NCBI RefSeq assembly: GCF_006494375.1
Contig: NZ_VHIZ01000029.1
Location: forward strand, 1-42,889
Reading direction: 5' to 3'
From: Pantoea anthophila
GTDB lineage: Bacteria; Pseudomonadota; Gammaproteobacteria; Enterobacterales; Enterobacteriaceae
DNA: 42,889 nucleotides
Shown: positions 15,879-25,051 of the stretch, one piece after another
How positions within the stretch are numbered: position 1 is the stretch's first letter
How the letters are laid out: each line of letters opens with the position of its first letter
The notes under the pieces: model-generated
Told to the model about the DNA's origin: nothing
The model's database searches: none
The model's input: only the letters and a program-made list of their open reading frames with translations
Translations under genes and position numbers: made by a program

Positions 15879-16305
15879 TTCGACATCTCCCTGTTTTAAA
15901 GCAATGGTTGTCCTGCACGCAAAATAACGTGCATGGATAAAACCTGGCGTAGCCGGGTTATTTAATGAGGCGACCCTGAGAAATGAACACGCGTTTCTGA
16001 CGGCGCAGAAAATAATGTCGCGCGCAGCGAAGCGTGACGCTGTTTAAACACAGCGTAATCCGGGTCTGATATCAGCGGTCGGGCGTAGCCTGAGCTACGC
16101 CAGACGAGGCGGAGGAAAAAGGGCTAAGATAAACAGCAGCATAACGCGCACTCCCACGGGCAACGGGAAATTATTAAGGAGCGCGATCGGGAATTAAAAC
16201 GGGGGATCGCTGCTCGCCGGTTGGCAAGCAGCAGAGAAAATTCAGCTTGCCAGAATAATCGTTAATTCAGGGTGACTGTCCAACGGAATACTCCAGTAGT
16301 GAGAT
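15879..16305 (-). promoter_or_regulatory. mgtA 5' leader with stacked hairpins (Mg2+-response leader candidate)
   Basis: The leader, about 425 nt if transcription starts near 16305, encodes the short peptide at 16095-16142. Perfect or near-perfect hairpins follow: 16082-16101 (8 bp, overlapping the peptide stop codon), 16037-16056 (7 bp), 15941-15959 (8 bp with one G-U) and 15914-15933 (6 bp, about 35 nt before the mgtA start). In Salmonella the mgtA leader switches between alternative hairpins according to Mg2+ and mgtL translation. The same role here is inferred from position and layout, not from primary sequence. Confidence 0.55.
16095..16142 (-). CDS. mgtL-type leader peptide with PPP motif
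   Basis: A 15-codon frame (MLLFILALFPPPRLA, then TAG) in the leader of mgtA. GGGAG lies 8 nt before its ATG. Three consecutive proline codons fall at positions 10-12. In Salmonella the Pro-rich mgtL peptide controls mgtA: slow translation of proline codons favours read-through into the gene, and EF-P is involved because Pro runs stall ribosomes. Here the sequence differs from mgtL, but place, length and PPP content match. A hairpin (16082-16101) overlaps its stop codon, as expected for translation-coupled leader folding. Confidence 0.6.
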   Translation of the reverse strand: MLLFILALFPPPRLA

Positions 16306-16311
16306 GCCGCT

Positions 16312-16339
16312 ATTATAAGAAGAGCGGGATTGCGGTAAA
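16312..16339 (-). promoter_or_regulatory. Sigma-70 promoter candidate for mgtA
   Basis: On the minus strand TTTACC (4 of 6 to the -35 consensus) and a perfect TATAAT (plus-strand positions 16312-16317) are separated by 16 bases. Transcription would start near 16305. No convincing PhoP box (two TGTTTA half-sites) was found beside it, so PhoP control is unproven. Confidence 0.45.
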
Positions 16340-16535
16340 GCCGTTTCGCGGGAAATAACCGCTTCGTTGAGGTTCTGTTTCTGCTCAGCCTGCCGCTTCG
16401 CTAACAACGCCGTTACGCTGTTATAACCACAACCCATCGCTTATAACTTTAAGGCATATGATTAGCCCATATTCGACTATTCTTCACATCGGCCCTTTCG
16501 TAAACTCGCGTAACTTTCTAAGGCAAGGAAATTTC

Positions 16536-18104
16536 ATGAAAACTATAATTCCATCACTGCTGGCGCTGACGCTGGCTGCCTCCTTCACAGCCCAGGCCGC
16601 CACACCCAAAGATACGCTGGTCATCGCGCAGTCCACAGACGATGCAGACAGCTTTGACCCGGCAAAAGGCTTTGAACTGACCAGCGTTCAGGCCTTCACC
16701 AACATCTATCAGCGCCTGGTCCAGTCTGACCCGCAGAACCCGGTGGATCTGAAGCCGACGCTGGCGACCGCCTGGCAGCCTGGCAGCGATAACCGCAGTC
16801 TGACCTTTGAACTGCGCAAAGATGCGAAGTTCTCCACCGGCAACCCTGTGCGCCCGGAAGATGTGATCTTCTCGCTGGGCCGCGTGGTCAAACTGAACCT
16901 GGACCCCTCTTTCATTCTGACGCAGCTCGGCTGGACCAAAGATAACGTCGATGGCTTCCTGAAAAAGGTCGATGACAACCATGTGCAGATTAGCTGGACC
17001 GCCAACGTCAGCCCGACCTACGTTCTGAGCCTGCTCTCCGCCCCGGTCTCCTCGATCGTCGATGAGAAAACCGCGATGGCGAACCAGAAAAACGGCGACT
17101 TCGGTAACGCCTGGCTGGCCACCCACTCTGCGGGCAGCGGCCCGTATCAGATCCGTAAAGTGGTCATGCATCAGGTGGTGCTGCTGAGTGCCAACCCGAC
17201 CTCACCGGCGGGCGCACCCAAAATGAAAAACATCCTGATCAAAAACGTGCCGGAACCGGCCGCGCGTCGTCTGCTGCTGGAACAGGGTGATGCGGATATC
17301 GCCCGTAACCTGGGGGCTGACCAGATCGCCGCGCTGAACGGCAAAGCGGGCGTGAAGACCGAAGCGATCCCGATGGCGTCGCTCTACTATATCCAGTTCA
17401 ACATCGGCGCGAACGACACGCTGAAGAACCCGGCCTTCTGGGAAGCGGCGCGCTACCTGTGGGATTACAAAGGCATCGCCAATGAGCTGCTGAAAGGCCA
17501 GTTCGACGTGCATCAGTCCTTCCTGCCCAAAGGCTTCCTGGGCGCGATCAACGACACGCCTTACAGCTACGACCCGGAAAAAGCCAAAGCGATTCTGAAG
17601 AAAGCGGGCCTGACCAATGTGACCTTTAAGCTCTCCACCAGCAACCAGCCGCCTTATCTGGATATCGCGCAGGCGCTGCAGGGCAGCTTCGCCAAAGGCG
17701 GCGTGAAGGTCGAAGTGGTGCCGGGCCTGAGCTCCGAAGTCTCCACCAACGTGAAGGCGCATAAGTATGAAGCGACGCTGAACGCCTGGGGCTCCGACTA
17801 TTTTGATCCCAACACCAATGCCGCCTCCTTTGCCTACAATCCGGAAGATGGCAGCAAAACCATTGCTTACCGTTCAGACTGGCACATTCCTGAGCTGAAC
17901 AAGCAGGTGATTGCGGCGACCGCCGAAAGCGATCCGAAAAAACGGGTGGCACTGTATGAAGCGATGCAGCGTGAAGTGATGAAGAACTCACCTTACGTGA
18001 TTGGGATGCAGGCGAAGAACCTGATCGCCCTGCGCGACAACCTGAAAGGCTATGTCCAGGGCATCAACCCTGACATGGTGTATTACTCGCAGGTCACCAA
18101 GTAA
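16536..18104 (+). CDS. Peptide/nickel-type ABC transporter substrate-binding protein
   Basis: A 522-residue periplasmic protein of the SBP_bac_5 family. The signal peptide MKTIIPSLLALTLAASFTAQAA precedes the mature start TPKDTLVIAQSTDDADSFDPAKGFE. Family marks include YQRLVQSDP, LATAWQPGSDNRSLTFELRKDAKFSTGNPVRPEDVIFSL and GSGPYQIRKV. The length equals NikA/DppA-type proteins. The start was set at 16536, where AAGGAA lies 5 nt upstream and the signal peptide begins; an in-frame ATG at 16458 is in leader sequence. It overlaps the permease gene by one base (TAATG). The ligand, a peptide or another small solute, is unknown. Confidence 0.9.
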   Translation: MKTIIPSLLALTLAASFTAQAATPKDTLVIAQSTDDADSFDPAKGFELTSVQAFTNIYQRLVQSDPQNPVDLKPTLATAWQPGSDNRSLTFELRKDAKFSTGNPVRPEDVIFSLGRVVKLNLDPSFILTQLGWTKDNVDGFLKKVDDNHVQISWTANVSPTYVLSLLSAPVSSIVDEKTAMANQKNGDFGNAWLATHSAGSGPYQIRKVVMHQVVLLSANPTSPAGAPKMKNILIKNVPEPAARRLLLEQGDADIARNLGADQIAALNGKAGVKTEAIPMASLYYIQFNIGANDTLKNPAFWEAARYLWDYKGIANELLKGQFDVHQSFLPKGFLGAINDTPYSYDPEKAKAILKKAGLTNVTFKLSTSNQPPYLDIAQALQGSFAKGGVKVEVVPGLSSEVSTNVKAHKYEATLNAWGSDYFDPNTNAASFAYNPEDGSKTIAYRSDWHIPELNKQVIAATAESDPKKRVALYEAMQREVMKNSPYVIGMQAKNLIALRDNLKGYVQGINPDMVYYSQVTK

Positions 18105-19156
18105 TGGCTCAGTCTGTTCCTTCAGCCGGGTTCGCCCGGCTTTTTTGGCAGCGGGGCGGGCGTCTGCTCGGCAGCGTGCTGTCGCTGCTGGTGACGCTGC
18201 TCGGCCTGCTCGCCTTTACCTTTATGCTGTCGCATCTCTCACCGATCGATCCGGTACAGCAGATCGCGGGCGATCACGCCAGTGAAGCGACCTATGCGCA
18301 GGTGCGTCACGACCTCGGTCTTGACCAGCCGGTGCTGACACAGTTCTGGCGCTACATTGAACATCTGGCGCAGGGCGACCTCGGTGTCTCCCGCCTGACG
18401 AATCAGTCGGTGAGCAGCGACCTGATGTCCACCTTCCCGGCCACCATCGAACTGGCCACCTGTGCGATGATCTTTGCGGTTATCTTCGGCGTCACGCTGG
18501 CGCTGCTGGCGGCCTGGAAACCGGGCAGCTGGATCGATAACCTCGCCCGCTTTATCTCCCTGCTCGGCTACTCGGTGCCGGTGTTCTGGCTCGGCCTGCT
18601 GGGTCTGCTGCTCTTTTATGCGGTGCTGCACTGGTCTGCCGGACCGGGACGGCTGGATGACATCTGGGTCTATACCCTGGAGCCGAAAACCGGCTTTGTG
18701 CTGATCGACAGCTGGCTGTCGGGTGAACCGGAGATGTTCCGCAACGCGATTGCACACCTCTGGCTGCCGGTGGTGATTCTGGGCCTGCTGGCGATGGCGG
18801 GCATTACCCGTCTGCTGCGTGCCGCGCTGCTGGAAGAGAGCAGCAAAGAGTATGTGGTGCTGGCGCGAGCCAAAGGCGCGGGTCGGGTGCGCATCCTGCT
18901 GCGTCACATCTTCCCCAACGTGCTGGGGACGCTGGTGACGGTTATCGCTCTCTCCTACGCCACGCTGCTGGAAGGCTCGGTGCTGACCGAAACCGTCTTC
19001 GCCTGGCCGGGTGTGGGCCGCTATATGACCAACGCGCTCTTCTCCGGCGACGTGCCGGCGATTCTGGGCTCAACCCTGTTGATCGGCGGCTGCTTTATCC
19101 TGATTAACACCCTGGCGGATGTTTTAACCTGGTTAACCGATCCGAGAACCCGATGA
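18104..19156 (+). CDS. Peptide-type ABC transporter permease (DppB/NikB-like)
   Basis: A 350-residue inner-membrane protein of the BPD_transp_1 family with about six membrane segments. It has the DppB-type N-terminal region (LLAFTFMLSHLSPIDPVQQIAGDHASEATYAQVRHDLGLDQPVLTQFWRYI), GDLGVSRLTNQSV and the ATPase-coupling loop EYVVLARAKGAGRVRILLRHIFPN. It is about 35 residues longer than NikB, partly through an N-terminal extension and a loop near LDDIWVYTLEPKTGF. The end overlaps the second permease gene by 4 bases (ATGA). Confidence 0.9.
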   Translation: MAQSVPSAGFARLFWQRGGRLLGSVLSLLVTLLGLLAFTFMLSHLSPIDPVQQIAGDHASEATYAQVRHDLGLDQPVLTQFWRYIEHLAQGDLGVSRLTNQSVSSDLMSTFPATIELATCAMIFAVIFGVTLALLAAWKPGSWIDNLARFISLLGYSVPVFWLGLLGLLLFYAVLHWSAGPGRLDDIWVYTLEPKTGFVLIDSWLSGEPEMFRNAIAHLWLPVVILGLLAMAGITRLLRAALLEESSKEYVVLARAKGAGRVRILLRHIFPNVLGTLVTVIALSYATLLEGSVLTETVFAWPGVGRYMTNALFSGDVPAILGSTLLIGGCFILINTLADVLTWLTDPRTR

Positions 19157-20010
19157 CGCAACAACTTTCTGAACTCGAAACGCTGCGACCACGCCGTCGC
19201 CGTCAACGCGTTACCTCGTTAACCGTTGGGCTGACGCTGGTGGCGATCCTGATCCTGATGGCGCTGTTAGCCCCGCTGATTGCGCCGTTCGATCCCAATC
19301 TGCAGACCATGTCGAGCCGCCTGCTGCCGCCTTCGGCGCATCACTGGTTCGGCACCGACGGCTTTGGCCGCGATCTGCTGTCGCGCGTGATTTATGGCGC
19401 GCGCCCTACCCTGCTGCTGGTGTCGCTGATTCTGGTGCTGACCATTCCGGCCGGGCTGCTGATCGGCATCACCGCCGGGTATGTGGGCGGCTGGACGGAG
19501 CGCGTGCTGATGCGCATTACCGATATCTTCCTGTCGCTGCCGAACCTGGTCATCGCGCTGGCGCTGGTGGCGATTCTCGGCCCCGGCCTGATGAACGGCG
19601 CGCTGGCGCTGGCGCTGACCAGCTGGCCGCCGTTTGCCCGCCAGGCGCGCGCGGAAACCCTGGCGCTGCGCCGCAGCGACTACCTGGCCGCCGCGCGGAT
19701 GCAGGGCATTACCGGCTTTCGCCTGATGTTCGGTCACATTCTGCCGCTCTGCCTGCCGACCGCCGTGGTACGCGCCGCGCTGAGCCTGGGCGGAATTATT
19801 CTGGCCGCTGCAGGCCTCGGTTTCCTGGGCATGGGCGTTCAGCCGCCGACGGCAGAATGGGGGTCGATGGTGGCCGAAGGCAGTAAAGTGATCTTCGATC
19901 AGTGGTGGGTAGCTGCCGCACCGGGCGCGGCGATTCTGTTTGCCAGCCTGGCCTTTAACCTGACAGGCGATGGCCTGCGCGACCGACTGGATACCCGTCA
20001 TGCAAAATAA
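19153..20010 (+). CDS. Peptide-type ABC transporter permease (DppC/NikC-like)
   Basis: A 285-residue inner-membrane protein. Family marks are the N-terminal segment APLIAPFDPNLQ, HHWFGTDGFGRDLLSRVIYGARPTLLLV, RITDIFLSLPNLVIALALVAILGPG and the coupling loop SDYLAAARMQGITGFRLMFGHILP. The later part contains AAGLGFLGMGVQPPTAEWGSMV. Its length matches NikC (277). It overlaps the first permease gene by 4 bases and the first ATPase gene by 11 bases, so all five genes are tightly packed. Confidence 0.9.
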   Translation: MTQQLSELETLRPRRRRQRVTSLTVGLTLVAILILMALLAPLIAPFDPNLQTMSSRLLPPSAHHWFGTDGFGRDLLSRVIYGARPTLLLVSLILVLTIPAGLLIGITAGYVGGWTERVLMRITDIFLSLPNLVIALALVAILGPGLMNGALALALTSWPPFARQARAETLALRRSDYLAAARMQGITGFRLMFGHILPLCLPTAVVRAALSLGGIILAAAGLGFLGMGVQPPTAEWGSMVAEGSKVIFDQWWVAAAPGAAILFASLAFNLTGDGLRDRLDTRHAK

Positions 20011-20830
20011 TCTGCTCTCTGCTGAGGGGCTGACCATTCGCAGCGATGATGCGCTGCTGGTCGACAACATCACCTTTTCCGTGGGCCGCGAACGCGTGGC
20101 GCTGGTCGGTGAGTCCGGTTCCGGTAAGTCCCTGACTGCCCGCAGCCTGATGGGCTTACTCTCTCCGGCGCTGCATCTGCAGGCCAGCCAGCTGCAGGTC
20201 GCGGGCGAAAATGCGCTGACGCTGAGTGAGCGCCACTGGAGCCAGCTGCGCGGTAACCGCGTGGCGATGGTGATGCAGGACCCGAAATATGCCCTGAACC
20301 CGACGCGCACCATCGGCTGGCAGGTGGAGGAGCCGCTGATCCTGCATCGCCGCCTGAGCCGTGCCGAGCGCAAAGAGAAGGTGTGTGAGATGCTGGATGC
20401 GGTCGGCCTGCCCGACCCGCGTCGCCTGATGCAGCACTATCCGCATCAGCTCTCTGGCGGTATGGGCCAGCGCGTGATGCTGGCCATCGCCCTGATCACC
20501 GATCCCGACTTCCTGATTGCCGATGAACCCACCTCCGCGCTGGATCATGCGATGCGCGATCAGGTGCTGGCGCTGATCCGCGGTCTGGTGGAGGCACGCA
20601 ACATGGGTCTGCTGCTGATCAGCCACGACCTGCAGCAGGTGTCGGAACACTGCGAACGGGTGATGGTGATGTACAAGGGCCGGCTGCTCGACACGCTGCC
20701 TGCCGCTGACCTGCCCCGCGCGACCCACCCTTACACCCGCACGCTGTGGGCCTGCCGGCCGGGCAAGGCGACCCACGGCCAGGCGTTACCGGTGCTGGAC
20801 CGCGCTGCACTGGAGGCAAATCATGATTGA
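20000..20830 (+). CDS. Peptide-type ABC transporter ATPase 1 (DppD/NikD-like)
   Basis: A 276-residue cytoplasmic ATPase. It has Walker A GESGSGKS, the Q-loop VMQDPKYALNP, signature LSGGMGQRVM, Walker [12 protein letters not shown] and the switch histidine in ISHDLQQV. The HPYTRTL segment typical of the peptide transporter ATPases is present, but the usual longer C-terminal domain is reduced. The start was set at ATG 20000 because an upstream in-frame ATG at 19970 would lengthen the overlap with the permease gene and add unrelated residues. It overlaps the second ATPase gene by 8 bases. Confidence 0.88.
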   Translation: MQNNLLSAEGLTIRSDDALLVDNITFSVGRERVALVGESGSGKSLTARSLMGLLSPALHLQASQLQVAGENALTLSERHWSQLRGNRVAMVMQDPKYALNPTRTIGWQVEEPLILHRRLSRAERKEKVCEMLDAVGLPDPRRLMQHYPHQLSGGMGQRVMLAIALITDPDFLIADEPTSALDHAMRDQVLALIRGLVEARNMGLLLISHDLQQVSEHCERVMVMYKGRLLDTLPAADLPRATHPYTRTLWACRPGKATHGQALPVLDRAALEANHD

Positions 20831-21500
20831 GCTTGCGAATTTAAGCGTCGCCCATAAGCAGGGCTACGAGCTGCGCACCGTGGTGCATGAGGTTAACCTC
20901 ACGGTCAGAGCGGGTGAGTGCTTTGGCCTGGTCGGCCCGTCCGGCTGCGGCAAGTCGTCGCTGCTGTGGGTGCTGGCGGGGCTGAACCCGCACTGGCAGG
21001 GTCAGATGCAGCTGGCCGGTCATCAGGTTCAGCCCGGCAAAGCCTTCACCGGCGCGCTGCGGCAGGAAGTGCAGATGGTGTTTCAGGACCCCTATGCCTC
21101 GCTGCATCCGCGTCATCGTCTGCGCCGCACGCTGGCGGAGCCGCTGAAGCTGCTGAAACGCGATAACATCAACGACCGTATCGATCAGGGTTTCCGTCAC
21201 GTCGGGCTGGACCCGGCGCTGGCCGATCGCTATCCGCATCAGCTTTCGGGTGGTCAGCGTCAGCGCGTCGCCATCGTGCGCGCCCTGCTGCTGCAGCCGA
21301 AGATCCTGCTGCTGGATGAGCCGACGTCGGCGCTGGATATGTCCGTGCAGGCGGAGATCCTCAACCTGCTTAACGATCTGAAACGGCAGGATGGCCTGAC
21401 CATGGTGCTGGTCAGCCACGATCCCGATGTGATCGATCACATGTGCGATCGCGCCGTGCGCATGGCGCAGGGTCGTATTATCGAAGAGATCACCGCCTGA
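20823..21500 (+). CDS. Peptide-type ABC transporter ATPase 2 (DppF/NikE-like, short)
   Basis: A 225-residue cytoplasmic ATPase. It has Walker [10 protein letters not shown], the Q-loop [15 protein letters not shown], signature [10 protein letters not shown], Walker [12 protein letters not shown] and VSHDPDV. It stops soon after the core domain, with about 40 fewer residues than NikE (268) and about 110 fewer than DppF (334). It therefore lacks the C-terminal oligopeptide-type extension. The core motifs are intact, so it should be active. It is the last gene of the five-gene unit, followed by a GC hairpin. Confidence 0.88.
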   Translation: MIELANLSVAHKQGYELRTVVHEVNLTVRAGECFGLVGPSGCGKSSLLWVLAGLNPHWQGQMQLAGHQVQPGKAFTGALRQEVQMVFQDPYASLHPRHRLRRTLAEPLKLLKRDNINDRIDQGFRHVGLDPALADRYPHQLSGGQRQRVAIVRALLLQPKILLLDEPTSALDMSVQAEILNLLNDLKRQDGLTMVLVSHDPDVIDHMCDRAVRMAQGRIIEEITA

Positions 21501-21505
21501 TCGCC

Positions 21506-21535
21506 GGCCGGACGGCACCGCTCCGCTGTCCGGCC
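21506..21535 (+). terminator. GC-rich hairpin after the peptide ABC operon
   Basis: GGCCGGAC (21506-21513) pairs with GTCCGGCC (21528-21535). The stem starts 6 bases after the operon stop. There is no T-run after it, so intrinsic termination is uncertain. Confidence 0.35.
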
Positions 21536-21657
21536 CCTCCTGCTCCGCCTCTGCCCGCCTTATCGTCTCCCCGGCCATCACGGCTCGCGCTTCCCGCCTG
21601 CTCACGCACGGCCGTTGCGGTATACTCGCGACGACGTTTTTAACAAGGAGTCTGACG

Positions 21658-22203
21658 ATGATGGTAAAACTGCGTCCGCTGGAGCGGGAAGATCTGCATT
21701 TTGTCCATCAGCTGGATAACAACGCCAGCGTGATGCGCTACTGGTTCGAGGAGCCCTATGAGGCGTTTGTGGAGCTGTCCGATCTCTACAACAAGCACAT
21801 TCACGATCAGACCGAACGTCGCTTTGTGGTGGAGCATGACGGCCAGAAAGCGGGACTGGTGGAGCTGGTTGAGATTAACCATGTGCACCGCCGCGCCGAG
21901 TTTCAGATCATCATCGATCCGGCCCATCAGGGCAAAGGGCTGGCCACACAGGCGGCGAAACTGGCGATGGATTACGGCTTCTCGGTGCTGAATCTCTACA
22001 AGCTCTACCTGATTGTGGATCAGGAGAATGAAAAGGCGATTCACATCTACACCAAACTCGGCTTCGAAATCGAAGGCGTGCTGAAGCATGAGTTCTTTAT
22101 CAACGGGGAGTACCGCAACACCATCCGCATGTGCATTTTCCAGCATCAGTATCTGGAACGCCACAAAACGCCAGGCGGAATGGTGAAGCCGACCGCGCAG
22201 TAA
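21658..22203 (+). CDS. speG: Spermidine N1-acetyltransferase
   Basis: A 181-residue GNAT-family enzyme that acetylates spermidine (and spermine) with acetyl-CoA, limiting polyamine toxicity. It follows E. coli SpeG closely: [55 protein letters not shown] (the acetyl-CoA loop is QGKGLA), [20 protein letters not shown] and the conserved C-terminus [29 protein letters not shown] lies 8-10 nt before the adjacent ATGs at 21658 and 21661. A TATACT hexamer at 21621-21626 could be its -10 element. Its stop codon abuts the stop of the next gene on the opposite strand. Confidence 0.95.
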   Translation: MMVKLRPLEREDLHFVHQLDNNASVMRYWFEEPYEAFVELSDLYNKHIHDQTERRFVVEHDGQKAGLVELVEINHVHRRAEFQIIIDPAHQGKGLATQAAKLAMDYGFSVLNLYKLYLIVDQENEKAIHIYTKLGFEIEGVLKHEFFINGEYRNTIRMCIFQHQYLERHKTPGGMVKPTAQ

Positions 22204-22623
22204 TCAGCCGCGCGCGCCAACCGGGTTCATAAAGGGACGCGGATGTTCCGGCTTGAGGTCATACATGCCGCCGTAGAAGGGGTCGACCAGCAGCCAGCCG
22301 GGGAAACCGCCCAGCGGAATGTTGCCCAGCAGATACCAGAGGTTAGCGCGTGCTTCGATAGGCACCGTGACCGGCACGTAGCCCGGACTTTCCAGCATCA
22401 GCAGGTAGTGCTTTTTGCCGAAGTAGCGGCCGGTGGATTTGGCCAGTTCAACGGTCTGGGGCGTGAAACCCTGCGCCACCGCATAGCCGCGCTCATCCTG
22501 CACGGTAAAACGCGCGCCCTGCGGCAGAGAGTCAATGCGCACCAGTTGGGTTTCATTGCCGACAATGGTGGCGCAGCCGCTGAGCAGCAGCGCGGCGGCC
22601 AGAGCCAGAATTCGCTGTTTCAT
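22204..22623 (-). CDS. Small predicted lipoprotein
   Basis: A 139-residue protein with a lipoprotein signal peptide, MKQRILALAAALLLSGC; the lipobox LSGC predicts lipidation at Cys17. The mature part starts ATIVGNETQLVRIDSLPQGARFTVQDERG, a PEGA-like beta pattern, and has a hydrophobic stretch NLWYLLGNIPLGGFPGWLLVDPFYGGMYDL near the end. It lacks Asp after Cys, so sorting to the outer membrane is expected. I do not know its function. No good Shine-Dalgarno sequence precedes the ATG. Convergent with speG, with no base between the two stop codons. Confidence 0.85.
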   Translation of the reverse strand: MKQRILALAAALLLSGCATIVGNETQLVRIDSLPQGARFTVQDERGYAVAQGFTPQTVELAKSTGRYFGKKHYLLMLESPGYVPVTVPIEARANLWYLLGNIPLGGFPGWLLVDPFYGGMYDLKPEHPRPFMNPVGARG

Positions 22624-22709
22624 AGAGGGGGTCCACAGAGTGATCAGTGATCAGAGTGTAGTCCCCCCTCTCCGCCTCAATCGGGCTATCATCGCCCGAT
22701 TCCGGCAGC

Positions 22710-23645
22710 TTATTGCGGTTGACAAGTGCGGGCGATGGCCGCGATGTCGCCCGGTGAGGTGCGGCAGCAGCCGCCAATCAGCCGGGCACCCGCCTGTTGC
22801 CACTCGGCCAGCTTGTCATGCAGGGTGCAGCCCGACGGCGCAGAATGCCAGGTTTTGCTGCCGGCATCATACTGCTCGCCGGAGTTGGGATAGACCACCA
22901 GCGGTTTGTCAGTCAGGGTCTGCAACTGCTGCAGGGCGGGCGTTACGCTCTCCAGCGCCACGCAGTTAACCCCCAGCGCCACCACCTGTGGCTGCTGATT
23001 CAGCCAGCTCACCACCTCTGCCAGCGGCGTGCCGTCGCTGATGTGTCCGGCGTCACGCAGCGTAAACGAGAACCAGGCGCGGGCGTCAGGGAACTCAGCC
23101 AGCAGTTTCACCAGCGCCTGCGCCTCGGCAAAGGAAGGCAGGGTTTCACAGGCCAGCAGATCGGCTCCTGCCGCCAGCAGCGCCTGCACGCGCGGGCGGT
23201 GGAACGCCATCATCTCCGCTTCCGGCAGCGCATAATCCCCGCGATACTCCGACCCGTCCGCCAGGAAAGCGCCATAAGGCCCCACCGAGCCTGCCACCAG
23301 CAGCGTTTTCGCATCGGGCCGCACCGCCTGATAGTCGTGACGGGCGCGCTGTGCCAGTTCAACACTCCGGGCGATGAGCGCCAGGGACTCATCCTCACTC
23401 AGGCCACGCGTGGCAAAGCCCTGCGGGGTCGCCTGGTAGCTGGCGGTGATGGCGCAGCGGGCACCCGCCACAAAGTAGTCGTAGTGCACCTGATAGATCA
23501 GCTCAGGATCCTCCATCAGCACTTTGGCTGACCACAAGGCATCGGCAAGCTGACAGCCGCGCGCTTCCAGCTCGGTGGCCAGCGCGCCATCCAGAATCAG
23601 CAGCGGTGACTCTGTTAAAGCCTGCGCGACAGGGTTATACGACAT
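22710..23645 (-). CDS. mmuM: Homocysteine S-methyltransferase
   Basis: A 311-residue cytoplasmic enzyme that transfers a methyl group from S-methylmethionine (or S-adenosylmethionine) to homocysteine, giving methionine. It follows E. coli Mmu[66 protein letters not shown]. The zinc ligands are Cys228 (GVNC) and Cys293/Cys294 (GGCC). AGGAGG is 6 nt before ATG 23645 but only 3 nt before ATG 23648, so the former is preferred. It overlaps the end of mmuP by 11 bases and is cotranscribed with it under MetJ boxes. Confidence 0.94.
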   Translation of the reverse strand: MSYNPVAQALTESPLLILDGALATELEARGCQLADALWSAKVLMEDPELIYQVHYDYFVAGARCAITASYQATPQGFATRGLSEDESLALIARSVELAQRARHDYQAVRPDAKTLLVAGSVGPYGAFLADGSEYRGDYALPEAEMMAFHRPRVQALLAAGADLLACETLPSFAEAQALVKLLAEFPDARAWFSFTLRDAGHISDGTPLAEVVSWLNQQPQVVALGVNCVALESVTPALQQLQTLTDKPLVVYPNSGEQYDAGSKTWHSAPSGCTLHDKLAEWQQAGARLIGGCCRTSPGDIAAIARTCQPQ

Positions 23646-25044
23646 CATTGGCCTCCTCAGGCTTCGGGGATGATTTGTGGGTCAGATGGTACGCGGCGTA
23701 GCAGAACAGCACAAACGGGATGCCACACCACAGGGCGATGCGCTGTGTCGGATCAAACGCCAGGCCGACGCACGCCAGCAGGCAGAGCAGGAAGCCGAGA
23801 ACAGGCGTCAGCGGATAGAGCGGCGCGCGGTAGGCGAGATCGGCCAGCGATTTGCCCTGCTGAAGGTGACGGCGACGGAACACAAAGTGCGAGGCGCAGA
23901 TGCTGAGCCAGACCGCCACCACTGCAAAGCCGGAGATGGCCGACAGCGCCACAAATACCGTGTCAGGCGCGACCACGCTGGAGATCAGCGCCAGCAGGCC
24001 GCCGATCATGCTGACGGTCAGCGCCAGCAGCGGCACGCCGCGCCGGTTCACCTTCGCAAAGGCACGTGGCAGCGTGTTTTCATTAGCCAGCGACCAGAGC
24101 ATACGTCCCGACGCATAGAGGCCGGAGTTGGCCGCTGACAGAATGGCCGTCAGGATCACGAAGTTGATGATATCCGCGGCCCAGGGCACACCGATCTTTT
24201 CAAACACCAGCACAAACGGGCTTTTCACAATACCGGCCTGATCCATCGGGATCAGCGCCGCCAGCACCAGCACCGTGCCGATGAAAAAGAGAATCAACCG
24301 GGCCACCGTGGTACGAATCGCCAGCGGCAGTACCTTCTGCGGCTGCTGGGTTTCACCGGCGGCAATCCCGATCAACTCGGTGCCGGAGAAGGCAAAGTTC
24401 ACCGCCACCATGGTCATCAGGATAGGCAGCACGCCGTTGGGCAGCCAGCCGTGCGCCGTGAGGTTACTCAGACCGGGTGCAGGCGTGCCATCTTTCATCG
24501 GGATAAAGCCAAACATCGCCGCCGCGCCGAGCAGGATAAAGGCGATGATGGTGACCACCTTGATCAGCGAGAACCAGAACTCCCCTTCAGCGAAGAAGCG
24601 GGCAGAAACCACGTTCAGCAGATAGATGGCGCAGCAGAATACCAGGCACCAGACCCATACCGGCACCTGCGGGAACCAGTACTGCATACAGAAGCCCGCC
24701 GCCGTCAGGCTGGAGCCCAGCGCCACCGTCCAGGTCAGCCAGTAGAGCCAGGCCACGGTGTAGCCGGTCGCCGGACTGAGATAGCGCGCCGCATAGACGT
24801 GGAACGCGCCCGTTTCCGGCATCGCCACCGACAGTTCACCCAGACAGACCATTACCAGCCACACCACCAGCGCCCCAATCAGGTAGGCGAGCAGCGTGCC
24901 TGCGGCCCCGGTGGTGGAGATGATATAGCCGGTGTTGAAAAAGAGGCCGGTGCCGATGACACCGCCCAGCGATAACATCACCAGATGGCGGACTTTCATG
25001 GTGCGTTTAAATTGTTGCTGCGGGGAAGTTGGCTGTTCGCTCAT
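23635..25044 (-). CDS. mmuP: S-methylmethionine permease
   Basis: A 469-residue amino-acid/polyamine/organocation (APC) permease with twelve predicted membrane segments. The N-terminus has [29 protein letters not shown], the substrate and ion-binding GVIGTG loop of the family. Then [26 protein letters not shown] follows, as in MmuP and related amino-acid permeases. Pairing with mmuM identifies S-methylmethionine as the likely substrate. ATG 25044 has GGAT 7 nt upstream; a TTG directly before it is less likely. MetJ-type boxes lie 8-31 bases upstream. Confidence 0.9.
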   Translation of the reverse strand: MSEQPTSPQQQFKRTMKVRHLVMLSLGGVIGTGLFFNTGYIISTTGAAGTLLAYLIGALVVWLVMVCLGELSVAMPETGAFHVYAARYLSPATGYTVAWLYWLTWTVALGSSLTAAGFCMQYWFPQVPVWVWCLVFCCAIYLLNVVSARFFAEGEFWFSLIKVVTIIAFILLGAAAMFGFIPMKDGTPAPGLSNLTAHGWLPNGVLPILMTMVAVNFAFSGTELIGIAAGETQQPQKVLPLAIRTTVARLILFFIGTVLVLAALIPMDQAGIVKSPFVLVFEKIGVPWAADIINFVILTAILSAANSGLYASGRMLWSLANENTLPRAFAKVNRRGVPLLALTVSMIGGLLALISSVVAPDTVFVALSAISGFAVVAVWLSICASHFVFRRRHLQQGKSLADLAYRAPLYPLTPVLGFLLCLLACVGLAFDPTQRIALWCGIPFVLFCYAAYHLTHKSSPKPEEANDVV

Positions 25045-25051
25045 CAATTTT

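Noticed and set aside
15897..15935. 12-codon frame (MHVILRAGQPLL) in the mgtA leader
   Set aside because: There is no ribosome site, and its codons form a hairpin with the loop inside; a structural rather than coding role is more likely.
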